A stretch of DNA of 41,917 nucleotides, taken from positions 1-41,917 of the forward strand of contig NZ_PVNK01000186.1 of assembly GCF_002994615.1 (NCBI RefSeq). Direction: 5' to 3'. Positions 7,428-14,109 of this stretch are shown in pieces. The translations under genes were made by a program, and so were the position numbers. Under the pieces are notes generated by a model. That model had not been told where the DNA came from and made no database searches. It saw only the letters and a list, made by a program, of their open reading frames with translations. Source of the stretch: Enhygromyxa salina (GTDB lineage: Bacteria; Myxococcota_A; Polyangia; Nannocystales; Nannocystaceae). Each line of letters begins with the position of its first letter. The stretch's first letter is position 1.

Positions 7428-7691
7428 TCAGGACTTGCCGTCGTCTAGCGGCAGGAGCCCCGGATGCTTGGCTCGAAGGCCCTCGGCGCGGCTAAACGCA
7501 ACCTGAGCCCGGCCCGTCTCCAGGCGACCGCCGGGATACGACGGCATGCGCGTGGCGTGGGTCAGGGCGCGATCGCACTCGCTGATCAGATCGTCCAGGT
7601 CCGCGCGCTGGTCGTCGGTCGCCTCACGGCGTGCGTCCATCGCCCGCTTACGCAGACGCTCGACAGTATCCTTCATGATGCAGAGGGCCAT
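7428..7691 (-). CDS. Small helical hypothetical protein
   Basis: An 87-residue protein, MALCIMKDTVERLRKRAMDA onward, rich in charged helices with a short Pro/Gly turn. The start at 7691 is chosen because TACACT ends exactly 7 nt upstream; MKDTVERL at 7676 is the alternative. It is divergent from the gene at 7768, with the two promoters back to back. No function can be assigned. Confidence 0.6.
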   Translation of the reverse strand: MALCIMKDTVERLRKRAMDARREATDDQRADLDDLISECDRALTHATRMPSYPGGRLETGRAQVAFSRAEGLRAKHPGLLPLDDGKS

Positions 7692-7731
7692 GGCGCCGAG
7701 TGTATCCGACGCGCCGGGGGTGACGCTGAGC

Positions 7732-7761
7732 TTGATCGAGGGTACGCGCGCTGGATACCCT
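7732..7761 (+). promoter_or_regulatory. Promoter: TTGATC, 18 bp, TACCCT
   Basis: A -35-like TTGATC at 7732-7737 and a -10-like TACCCT at 7756-7761 are separated by 18 bp. The ATG at 7768 follows 6 nt later, predicting a leaderless transcript. Confidence 0.6.
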
Positions 7762-7767
7762 ACTCTC

Positions 7768-7953
7768 ATGGAAGCGGACGAAGCGGGGAGGCGTCGGGAG
7801 AGCTGGGCGGCGGCGGGCAACAAGCCGTGTGCTCATGAGAGCGTCACTAGCGAGCGATTCGGCGGGATGAGCTCCGGCGACTACGTGTGCCTGCGATGCG
7901 GCAAGGAGTTCACCTCTCGGGCGGAGCTCCCGCGTGGGTGCTCGATCCTGTAG
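7768..7953 (+). CDS. Small zinc-finger-like protein
   Basis: A 61-residue protein (MEADEAGRRRESW start). CAHE and CLRCGKEF are spaced about 20 residues apart, forming a plausible CxxH/CxxC zinc knuckle. The promoter fits well (TACCCT, 6 nt, ATG). It is cargo of the mobile element; the function is unknown. Confidence 0.65.
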   Translation: MEADEAGRRRESWAAAGNKPCAHESVTSERFGGMSSGDYVCLRCGKEFTSRAELPRGCSIL

Positions 7954-7961
7954 GAGCACCC
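7936..7961 (+). terminator. Hairpin at the end of the small zinc-finger gene
   Basis: GGGTGCTC...GAGCACCC is an 8-bp stem that spans the TAG stop. CTGTAGGAGCACCC is directly repeated just after it. It lies between convergent genes and may stop transcription from both sides. Confidence 0.5.
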
Positions 7962-7987
7962 GTCCCTGTAGGAGCACCCCTCGGGGT

Positions 7988-8467
7988 CTAGTCACCATCG
8001 GGCCACGTGCCCCGCTCACAGTGACGGTTGACACGGGCGCCGAGCGTCGAGCGAGGTAGGTCGATGGCGATCGCGGCGCGGCGGATGCTGCCCGCGTCCT
8101 CGATGATCTGCGCGAGCAACTGCGCCTCCATGTGATCCCAGGTGTCGAGCCGGATCACGTACTCGTCTTGGACCCCGGGCGCGTCGACCCACGCCCGCGT
8201 GCGCCACACCTCGCGCAGCCGCCGTTGCTTGAGCTGCCGCTGGTAGCGCTCGTCCACGGTGAGCGCCATGCGGTAGACGACCCAGGCCCCGCGACACGCC
8301 TGCTCGCGCGAGCTGTAGCCGGGCCGGATGAACCGCCGGGGACCGATGGCGCCGCGGTAGAGCCAGTGCGTGGCGCGGCCCTGCTCGGGGTCGAGGTCGG
8401 CCTCGCGCATGACGGCGAAGCCCTCCGGGGGCTCCTTGCCGCGCTGGTCCGTCTCACTGGCCATCAT
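7988..8467 (-). CDS. DNA-binding-like protein with C-terminal Fis-type HTH
   Basis: A 159-residue protein starting at one of two adjacent ATGs (8467 or 8464). The N-terminal 100 residues have no recognised fold. Residues about 120-152 (LLAQIIEDAGSIRRAAIAID, then STLGARVNRH) match the Fis/NtrC-type HTH pattern in which a G-x-x-x-x-A-A turn is followed by a T-L recognition helix. It overlaps the end of the upstream XRE gene by 14 bp, so the two are coupled. A role in controlling element genes is inference. Confidence 0.7.
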   Translation of the reverse strand: MMASETDQRGKEPPEGFAVMREADLDPEQGRATHWLYRGAIGPRRFIRPGYSSREQACRGAWVVYRMALTVDERYQRQLKQRRLREVWRTRAWVDAPGVQDEYVIRLDTWDHMEAQLLAQIIEDAGSIRRAAIAIDLPRSTLGARVNRHCERGTWPDGD

Positions 8468-8825
8468 CGGCCTCGACCGCGGCCTCGAAGAGCGCGGCGA
8501 TGGTCCGTAGGACGCGAGGCGCCAGCGCGCGCTCGGCTGGCGTGAGCGGGCGAGCGGCTCGGACGATCTCTCGCTCGACATCCAGCTCGGCGAGGTCGAG
8601 CGCCTCGAACATGGTGGAGATCGGCAGGCCCAGACCGCGCGCGATCATGGCCAGCGTGGCGAGGCGCGGCGAGACGTCGTGGATCTCGATCCGGCGGATC
8701 GTGTCCGAGGCCAGGCCGCTCGCCTCGCCTAGATCTTCCTGGGTCATCCGGCGAGCGCGGCGCAGCCGTTTGAGCGTGCGGCCGAACATCAGCGTGGTCG
8801 GGTCAGTGGTTTTGGTCTTACCCAT
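8454..8825 (-). CDS. XRE-family transcriptional regulator
   Basis: A 123-residue protein. Residues about 14-70 form a Cro/C1-type HTH: LKRLRRARRMTQEDLGEASG, then the recognition helix SDTIRRIE, then a long helical tail. The gene leads an operon with the Fis-like HTH gene. TGCTCA-containing repeats (8841, 8905, 8925) stand directly upstream and coincide with the element's subterminal repeats. The regulator might therefore bind them and control both itself and transposition; this is inference. Confidence 0.85.
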   Translation of the reverse strand: MGKTKTTDPTTLMFGRTLKRLRRARRMTQEDLGEASGLASDTIRRIEIHDVSPRLATLAMIARGLGLPISTMFEALDLAELDVEREIVRAARPLTPAERALAPRVLRTIAALFEAAVEADDGQ

Positions 8826-8840
8826 AACCTCGGTCTGGAC

Positions 8841-8967
8841 TGCTCAAAACGCTGTCGCGACCTGGAATTTCGCGCGTTGTCTGGGGTGGACTATCTGCTC
8901 GCGCTGCTCAGCAAAGTAGCCCACTGCTCAGTAAAGACGCGATGTGAACGGGTTTCTGAGCAAAGCC
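8841..8967. repeat. Right end of the element: TIR and TGCTCA repeats
   Basis: TGCTCAAAAC at 8841, TGCTCAGCAAAG at 8905, TGCTCAGTAAAG at 8925, and the inverted terminal copy GTTTCTGAGCAAAGCC at 8952-8967. Confidence 0.75.
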
Positions 8968-8976
8968 GAGTTCTGA
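8968..8976. repeat. Right target-site duplication GAGTTCTGA
   Basis: Identical to 4849-4857. The sequence after it (GCTAAGC...) would have followed the stop codon at 4857 before insertion. Confidence 0.85.
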
Positions 8977-9058
8977 GCTAAGCTGGACCGACCCGTCGCG
9001 TTCCGCGCCCGCCAAATCAACCTGAAGGATCCGCGCGCGCCGTCCATGGAGACCCTGG

Positions 9059-9631
9059 ATGTCTATCCGCGCCCCCAGGCATCACGACGCAGCCTCGCTC
9101 TTCCGCGAGCACGCCGGCTTCGTGGCCAGCTTCCTCCACCGCCTAGGGGCCGGACCCGCCGAGGTCGACGACCTCGTCCAGGAGGTGTTCCTCGTCGCCC
9201 ACCGGCGCGGGGGCTTCATCGAAGACGGCCGCGCCCGGCCGACGACCTGGCTGGCCGAAATAGCGATCCGCGTGGCCTCGGTCTCACGCCGCAGCCGTCG
9301 GCGCTCCCGCGAACAGCCCGACCACGACACCGTCGCAGACGCCCACAGCCACGAGGTCGACCCGGCCCGCGCGGCCGAGACCCAGGAGGCCCTCGACCGC
9401 GTCCAGGCCGCGCTCGACAGCCTCGACCCCGAGCGGCGGGCGATCTTCATCCTGTTCGAGCTCGAGGGCGAGCCCTGCCAGTCGATCGCCGGCGCCTTCG
9501 ACATCCCGGTCGGGACCGTCTACTCGCGCCTCCACAAGGCCCGCAAACAATTCAAAGAAGCGCACGCCCGCATGATCGAGCGCGAGCGCCGGCCAGTTCG
9601 ACCCTCCAACCGCGTCCCGGTGATGTCATGA
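9059..9631 (+). CDS. ECF-type RNA polymerase sigma factor
   Basis: A 190-residue sigma-70 family protein. Residues about 12-80 form region 2 (LFREHAGFVASFLHRLG, then VDDLVQEVFLVAHRR, the -10 binding part). Residues about 120-170 form region 4 (LDPERRAIFILFELEG, then IPVGTVYSRLHKARKQF, the -35 binding HTH). The start at ATG 9059 gives the usual ECF length. It overlaps the next gene by an ATGA junction; that gene encodes a membrane protein likely to act as its anti-sigma partner. Confidence 0.9.
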   Translation: MSIRAPRHHDAASLFREHAGFVASFLHRLGAGPAEVDDLVQEVFLVAHRRGGFIEDGRARPTTWLAEIAIRVASVSRRSRRRSREQPDHDTVADAHSHEVDPARAAETQEALDRVQAALDSLDPERRAIFILFELEGEPCQSIAGAFDIPVGTVYSRLHKARKQFKEAHARMIERERRPVRPSNRVPVMS

Positions 9632-10488
9632 GCGATGCCAACTCCCCCCCCACCCGGCTCCTCGACGACCCTCAGCTCGCCTCGTCGCTGCGCGGCGACC
9701 TCGAGCTCGCGAGCAGCCACGCGCCCGTCGTCTACGACACGAGCGCGGGTCTGGCCCGCTTCGAGCGAGCCATCCTCTCCCCGGCAGCGGCCGCGGGCTC
9801 GGCCGAGGGCTCGGGCGCGGCGCTGCGCGTGCTCGGGTGGTGCGTCGGCGCGGCCGTGCTGATCGGCGGCAGCGTCGGCGCGACCTGGATGCTCGGCGCC
9901 GACGAGGTCGAGCCCGAGACCCACGGGCTCGTCGCCGACGCCAGCCCGGACCAAGCTCGAGCCGAGGGCGAGCCCGTCGCCGGACCCGAGACCTCAGACC
10001 CAGCCGAGCTCCCCGCGGCGTCTCGGACCCGCGAGCCCCTCGCAGAGGCGCCCGCGGAAGCGCCCGCGGAAGCGCCCTCGGAAGCACCCTCGGAAGCCGG
10101 GGCCGATGACCTCGGCGCTGACGGGGACCCCGGGTCCGCACAGCAGGCCGCGGGGGGCAGCCCCGCCCCGCACGCGACCGCGCCTGTGCGACCGGCCTCG
10201 GCGCCCCCAGCCCAGCCCGACGCGCCCTCGCTCGCCGACGAGGCCGCCCAGATCAACGCCGCCCGCAAGGCCCTGACCAAGGATCCGGCCAAGACCCTGG
10301 CCCTGATGGAGGCCGCCGAGCAGCAGTTCCCCGACGGCGCGATGATCCAGGAGCGCCGCGGCTACGCGATCCTGGCCCTGGTCGCCCTCGATCGCGTCGC
10401 CGAGGCCGAGCAGCGCGCCAACACGTACCTCCAGCGCTGGCCGAAGGGGCCGCTGTCTCACCGAATCCGCGACGCCCTCGGCCGCTAG
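9628..10488 (+). CDS. Membrane protein, likely anti-sigma partner, with C-terminal helical repeat
   Basis: A 286-residue protein starting in the ATGA overlap with the sigma gene. The cytoplasmic N-terminus is about 70 residues. One membrane helix follows at about 72-92 (RVLGWCVGAAVLIGGSVGAT). A long Ala/Pro/Glu linker contains APAEAPAEAPSEAPSEA repeats. The C-terminal 75 residues are TPR-like (INAARKALTKDP, then ALMEAAEQQFPDG). This layout is common after ECF genes in myxobacteria. No zinc-binding HxxxCxxC motif is seen. The TAG stop is part of the CTAG that starts a MITE copy. Confidence 0.75.
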   Translation: MSDANSPPTRLLDDPQLASSLRGDLELASSHAPVVYDTSAGLARFERAILSPAAAAGSAEGSGAALRVLGWCVGAAVLIGGSVGATWMLGADEVEPETHGLVADASPDQARAEGEPVAGPETSDPAELPAASRTREPLAEAPAEAPAEAPSEAPSEAGADDLGADGDPGSAQQAAGGSPAPHATAPVRPASAPPAQPDAPSLADEAAQINAARKALTKDPAKTLALMEAAEQQFPDGAMIQERRGYAILALVALDRVAEAEQRANTYLQRWPKGPLSHRIRDALGR

Positions 10489-10599
10489 CAGCCCGGAGTG
10501 CAATGCATCGTGTCGCCTCGCGCCGGAATCTTCGCCGAGGGTTTTGGCGACAAAGCCCTCGGCGAAAAGGCCAAGCGAGGCGGCGCGAGGCATTGCTAG
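10485..10599. repeat. MITE-like palindromic repeat, copy A (internally deleted)
   Basis: A 115-bp copy bounded by CTAG at both ends. It lacks the central segment GCGCGAAGCCAAAACGCCGC to GCAAG and most of the right terminus compared with the 166-bp copies. The left CTAG contains the stop codon of the upstream gene. Confidence 0.85.
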
Positions 10600-10619
10600 C
10601 TGGCGCTGAGCTCTGGCCT

Positions 10620-11642
10620 GTGGCTCGTCGACTCAGCCTGGTCGGTCTCGCGCTGCTCACGGGCTGCGAGCTCTCGACCGTCGTCGGTGTACGCGACCTC
10701 GCGACCGAAGGCGGTGGCGCGAGCGAGGTCGGCGACAGCGACGACCAACCGGTCCTCGATCTGCCCCCGGACGACTGCGCGCCGCCGGCCCCGGTCAGCT
10801 GCGACGCGTCGAGCGACGACCCCCTGCAGGTCGTCGGCCTCGACTGCGTCGGCGGCATCCCGGCCGCCGGTGGCGTGAGCGCGCCCGCGGGCGCCGTCGC
10901 GCCGCACCTCGGCCCCCTCGGCCCCTACGAGGTCCGCGAGGGCGAGAAATTCCTGATCTTGTCGACGGGCCTCGCCGGACACCTCGGCCTGAGCCTGGCC
11001 GAGCTCGCCGCCGTCTGCGATCCCGACGACTGGCCGGAGTTTTGCCCCAACACCCAGCACGGCGCGGGCCCGACCACCTTGCCCGCGCCGATGACCGTCG
11101 AGCCCGTCGACGACACCCTGACCTGCGCCGACGATCCCAGCCTGATCGGCGCGGGCGACTGCTCGAACAGCCTCTACGACCAGTGGGCCGCGTGCGAGGG
11201 CGGCTGCGAGGTCTGGGACTACGCCGAGCTCCGGGTCGGGCTCACGGTCCCGGACCACGCCCAGGGGCTCGCCTTCGACTTCGCGTTCATGTCGGTCGAG
11301 TGGCCCTCGTTCGCGGGCGGCGGGTTCAACGACATGTTCGTGGCCTGGCTCGAGTCCGAGAGCTGGACCGGCAACGTGTCCTTTGACACTGCTGGCAACC
11401 CGATCACCGTCAACGCCGGGTTCACCGACTACACCGGCGACGAGCTCGACGGCTTTGCGATGGAGGGTCACGCCGGCACCCGCTGGCTGACGACCGGCTT
11501 CGGCCTCGAGCCCGGCGAGAGCGTCGAGCTGGTCCTCGCCGTGTTCGACCTGACCGACGACGACCACGACTCGGTCGTGCTGCTCGACGCCTTCCGCTGG
11601 ACCTGCGACGGGGCCCGGCCGCTGACCGAGCCCGTGCCCTGA
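10620..11642 (+). CDS. Choice-of-anchor L domain lipoprotein
   Basis: About 340 residues. GTG 10620 is chosen because it begins a compact signal peptide (MARRLSLVGLALLTGC) with a lipobox LLTGC; an upstream GTG-headed frame runs through a MITE and is not credible. The body has six or more Cys and the anchor-L pattern: an N-terminal strand set, then LAFDFAFMSVEWPSF, NDMFVAWLES, NVSFD and a terminal LDAFRW strand. Such proteins are exported and surface-linked. The function is unknown. The end of the gene contains a 13-bp tandem duplication (GAGCCCGTGCCCT) across the stop. Confidence 0.8.
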   Translation: MARRLSLVGLALLTGCELSTVVGVRDLATEGGGASEVGDSDDQPVLDLPPDDCAPPAPVSCDASSDDPLQVVGLDCVGGIPAAGGVSAPAGAVAPHLGPLGPYEVREGEKFLILSTGLAGHLGLSLAELAAVCDPDDWPEFCPNTQHGAGPTTLPAPMTVEPVDDTLTCADDPSLIGAGDCSNSLYDQWAACEGGCEVWDYAELRVGLTVPDHAQGLAFDFAFMSVEWPSFAGGGFNDMFVAWLESESWTGNVSFDTAGNPITVNAGFTDYTGDELDGFAMEGHAGTRWLTTGFGLEPGESVELVLAVFDLTDDDHDSVVLLDAFRWTCDGARPLTEPVP

Positions 11643-11678
11643 GCCCGTGCCCTGAGACCATCGGAGGCTCCAACGACG

Positions 11679-11701
11679 AGAGGGCCCGACTCGGACCCTC
11701 T
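11679..11701. terminator. Bidirectional hairpin between convergent genes
   Basis: AGAGGG and CCCTCT pair, with an inner CCG/CGG extension and a small loop. It lies between two converging genes. There is no T run. Confidence 0.45.
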
Positions 11702-11735
11702 GCGGTGGCGTGACCGCCAAAGAGCAGACCAGAGC

Positions 11736-12035
11736 CTACTTCTTTTCGTCTTCCTCGCAGGTCTTGAGGTCATCGAGGGACTCGGCCGCCATCACGCACT
11801 TCGCCTGCTTCTTGTACTCGAGGGCGCCCTTCATCTCCTTCTCCTTCTCGGCCTCCTTGACGCAGTTGTCCTTGATCTTGGTGATCTCGTCCTCGGGCAT
11901 CGCGTCAACTTGCTCGCCGAGCTCCTTCTTCATGAGGTCGACGACGTGCTGGCAGACGTCCTCCGGAGCGGGCGCGCACGCGGCGAGCATGGGGGCGAGG
12001 GCAGCGAGAGCGATGAGGGTGCGGAACTTTTTCAT
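11736..12035 (-). CDS. Small lipoprotein with one four-Cys VCxH module
   Basis: A 99-residue protein with signal peptide and lipobox LAAC (MKKFRTLIALAALAPMLAAC). The mature part is one copy of a module found seven times in this window: VCQH, 29 residues, C, 21 residues, C, 12 residues, C. These spacings match exactly the second module of the protein at 13340-13918. The region is highly charged and helical. Four cysteines in a periplasmic protein suggest two disulfides. Function unknown. It lies beside dusA with the related gene on the far side. Confidence 0.85.
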   Translation of the reverse strand: MKKFRTLIALAALAPMLAACAPAPEDVCQHVVDLMKKELGEQVDAMPEDEITKIKDNCVKEAEKEKEMKGALEYKKQAKCVMAAESLDDLKTCEEDEKK

Positions 12036-12289
12036 TGTCGGGAACCTCGGGTCTGTGGTCGGTCGGGTTCAAATCGTACCGAACCGAACGCGAGTCTATC
12101 GACCACGGATGTCGGATCCAAGCCCCAAGACGAGACCTCCAGCGCGCCCGCCCCCGGCGCCATAACCTTTTGATTTCATTTATTTATGTATGCGGGCTCC
12201 GGCAGCAGGATGGATCTGGCGACGAGCGGGGGTCCAAGAGATCGGTGCTGGCCGTGCCCCCGGTCCTGCCCTACCCTGCCTGGCCGTCG
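12036..12289. other. Intergenic gap with an AT-rich patch
   Basis: Mostly GC-rich without a credible gene. A short AT-rich stretch at about 12168-12190 (TTTTGATTTCATTTATTTATG) could hold the promoter of dusA or of a small RNA. A TACCCT box is found 12 nt before the dusA start. Confidence 0.3.
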
Positions 12290-13369
12290 ATGTCCGTACG
12301 TACACAGCGAGCGCGCGAGCCCGCGCGCGGCGTGACCCCGCCGCTGAGCGTGGCCCCGATGATGGACCGCAGCGACCGGCACTTTCGCCGGCTGATGCGG
12401 CTGATCAGCCGCCACACGCTGCTCTACACCGAGATGATCACCTGCCCGGCGATCGAAAACGGCGACCGCGATTACCTGCTCGGCTACGACGACGACGAGC
12501 ACCCCCTCGCCCTCCAGCTCGGCGGCGACGATCCGAGCGCCCTCGCCCGCTGCGCCGCGATCGCCGTCGAGCGCGGCTACGACGAGATCAACCTCAACGT
12601 CGGCTGCCCGTCGAGTCGGGTCCAGACCGGCAATTTCGGGGCCTGCCTGATGCGCGAGCCCGAGCGGGTCGCCGCCTGCGTCGCGGCCATGCGCGCGGCG
12701 GTCCCGGTCCCGGTCACCGTCAAACATCGGATCGGCGTCGACGAGCTCGATCGCTACGAAGACATGGTGAAGTTCGTCGAGCTCGTGGCGGCCGCGGGCT
12801 GTGACCGGTTCACCGTCCACGCGCGCAAGGCCTGGCTGCAGGGGCTCTCACCCAAGCAAAACCGCAACGTCCCGCCGCTGCGCTACGCCGACGTCCATCG
12901 CCTCGCGCGCGAGCTCCCGGACCTCGCGATCGAGATCAACGGTGGGATCCGGAGCGTGGCCGAGATCCGTGAGCAGCTCGTTCACGTCGACGCCGTGATG
13001 ATCGGACGCGCGGCCTGGGACGACCCGTGGATGTTCGCGACGGTCGACCGCGCGGTGTTTGGCTCGACCGCCCCGGCGCCGACTCGGGTCGCGGTCGTCC
13101 ACGCGTACCTCGAGTCCATCGGGCCGTGGCTGGCCGCCCGGGCCGAGCCCCGGCGCTTTCGCGGGCCGAGTCCGACGGTCCTCCTGCGACCGCTGATGAA
13201 CCTGTTCGCGGGCTGGCCCGGGGCCCGCCGCTGGAAGCGGGCGCTCAACGCCAAATGCCAGGCGCCGACGCAGCTCGGGGAGCTGGTCGAGCTCGCCGCC
13301 GAGCTCGAGCGCCGGGGCGGGGCTCCCCGACAACCGAGCTCAGAGCCCGCAGGCCTCGACGTCTTTTAG
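12290..13369 (+). CDS. dusA: tRNA-dihydrouridine synthase A
   Basis: FMN- and NADPH-dependent enzyme that reduces U20/U20a in tRNA D loops. The 359-residue protein has SVAPMMDRSDRHFR for FMN binding, then EMITCPAI, LQLGGDDP, and the catalytic stretch NLNVGCPSSRVQ then GNFGACLM with the proton-donating Cys. VKHRIGVDE, FTVHARKAWLQGLSPKQN, EINGG and IGRAAW complete the pattern of the DusA subfamily. The start is ATG 12290, giving MSVRTQRAREP. The C-terminus overlaps slightly with the end of the convergent lipoprotein gene. Confidence 0.93.
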   Translation: MSVRTQRAREPARGVTPPLSVAPMMDRSDRHFRRLMRLISRHTLLYTEMITCPAIENGDRDYLLGYDDDEHPLALQLGGDDPSALARCAAIAVERGYDEINLNVGCPSSRVQTGNFGACLMREPERVAACVAAMRAAVPVPVTVKHRIGVDELDRYEDMVKFVELVAAAGCDRFTVHARKAWLQGLSPKQNRNVPPLRYADVHRLARELPDLAIEINGGIRSVAEIREQLVHVDAVMIGRAAWDDPWMFATVDRAVFGSTAPAPTRVAVVHAYLESIGPWLAARAEPRRFRGPSPTVLLRPLMNLFAGWPGARRWKRALNAKCQAPTQLGELVELAAELERRGGAPRQPSSEPAGLDVF

Positions 13370-13918
13370 GGTCTGGGCCGCGAGGATGCAGTCGGCGTCA
13401 CGTTGGAACTTCTCGACGCCCTTGACCTCGATCTGGGCCTCGGCCTCGGACACGCACTTGTCGCGGAGCTGCTGCATCTCCTCGGCCGACATCGAGCTGG
13501 CCATCTCGCCGAGCTCGGTCTTGACCAGGCCGAGCATGTGGTCACACAGGAGCTCGAGCTTGGCCGTGGGCGAGGCCGCGGCGATCAGCGAGCGCGGCTT
13601 GGCCAGGGGCTCTTCACACTGGGCCACGGCCGCCGCGTTGCCGGCCAGGTCGAGGCAGGTCGTGAAGGTCTGGTAGCGCGTCCGCATCTTGCCGAGGGTC
13701 TCGACGCACTCGCGCTGGACCTGGTCGAGGATCTGGGCGTCGTCGGTGTCCTTGGCCGCGATGTCGCGCACGTGCTTGCACACGACCTCGGGCTTGGCCT
13801 CGGTCTCCTCCTCCGTCTGCGCAGCTTGGGCGCCGGGCGCGGGGGTGCACGCGGCGAGGGTCCAGCCCAGCAGCGAGAGCGAGCAGAACGCGAAAGAGGC
13901 GCGACCTTCAGTGACCAT
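13340..13918 (-). CDS. Lipoprotein with two four-Cys VCxH modules
   Basis: A 192-residue exported protein with lipobox LAAC after a hydrophobic stretch. It has two copies of the VCxH module. The first is shortened: VCKH, 23, C, 16, C, 12, C. The second is LCDH, 29, C, 21, C, 12, C, identical in spacing to the neighbouring 99-residue protein and similar in sequence (KTELGE / KKELGE, ILAAQTLKDVEAC / VMAAESLDDLKTC). It is probably related by duplication. A TATACT box ends 6 nt before the ATG, and a perfect inverted repeat abuts that box. Function unknown. Confidence 0.88.
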   Translation of the reverse strand: MVTEGRASFAFCSLSLLGWTLAACTPAPGAQAAQTEEETEAKPEVVCKHVRDIAAKDTDDAQILDQVQRECVETLGKMRTRYQTFTTCLDLAGNAAAVAQCEEPLAKPRSLIAAASPTAKLELLCDHMLGLVKTELGEMASSMSAEEMQQLRDKCVSEAEAQIEVKGVEKFQRDADCILAAQTLKDVEACGL

Positions 13919-13924
13919 CGCGCG

Positions 13925-13952
13925 AGTATATATGCCGCCGACAGCGGCATAT
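13925..13952 (-). promoter_or_regulatory. Promoter -10 (TATACT) with adjoining operator-like palindrome
   Basis: On the minus strand TATACT (13925-13930) ends 6 nt before the ATG. A perfect inverted repeat ATATGCCG-CCGACAG-CGGCATAT (13930-13952) lies just upstream of the box, in the spacer position where a repressor would block RNA polymerase. Confidence 0.6.
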
Positions 13953-14097
13953 CCGCAGCAGATGTCGAGCCCCGCTCAGGGGACCACGCAGACCGGCGCG
14001 AAGCTCATGCCAGCCCACCGAGCGACGAACGGGGGACCCGACGCGCAGCGGCCGTGCGTGGCAAAGTCCAAGGTGGCTGCGGGGGTCGAGAATCCTC

Positions 14098-14103
14098 CAT
14101 ACT
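14098..14103 (+). promoter_or_regulatory. Probable -10 box CATACT of the thiolase gene
   Basis: CATACT ends 6 nt before the ATG at 14110, predicting a leaderless transcript. Confidence 0.5.
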
Positions 14104-14109
14104 CGCGGC

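Larger units (their letters stand above)
4858..8967. mobile_element. 4,110-bp transposable element with 9-bp target duplication
   Basis: The ends are inverted repeats: GGCTTTGCTCAGCAAC at 4858-4873 and GGCTTTGCTCAGAAAC read inward from 8967, 15 of 16 identical. Both are flanked by the perfect 9-bp direct repeat GAGTTCTGA (4849-4857, 8968-8976). Subterminal copies of the core GCTCAGNAAA lie at 4882 and 4912 on the left and at 8906 and 8926 on the right, as expected for transposase-binding sites. Inside are a DDE transposase with a SWIM finger, a tRNA-like gene, small zinc-ribbon and hypothetical ORFs, and an XRE regulator with a second HTH gene. I do not recognise the element. Boundaries come directly from the sequence; assigning this transposase to these ends is inference. 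Confidence 0.8.

Noticed and set aside
6800..8830. Small prophage remnant
   Set aside because: XRE regulator and tiny ORFs look phage-like, but no structural, packaging or integrase genes are present, and the block lies within transposon boundaries with a target duplication.
10503..10619. N-terminal extension MHRVASRRN... of the anchor-L lipoprotein and similar ORFs at 15507-15737 and 15583-15876
   Set aside because: These are translations of the MITE-like palindrome, repeated wherever it occurs, and have no protein character.
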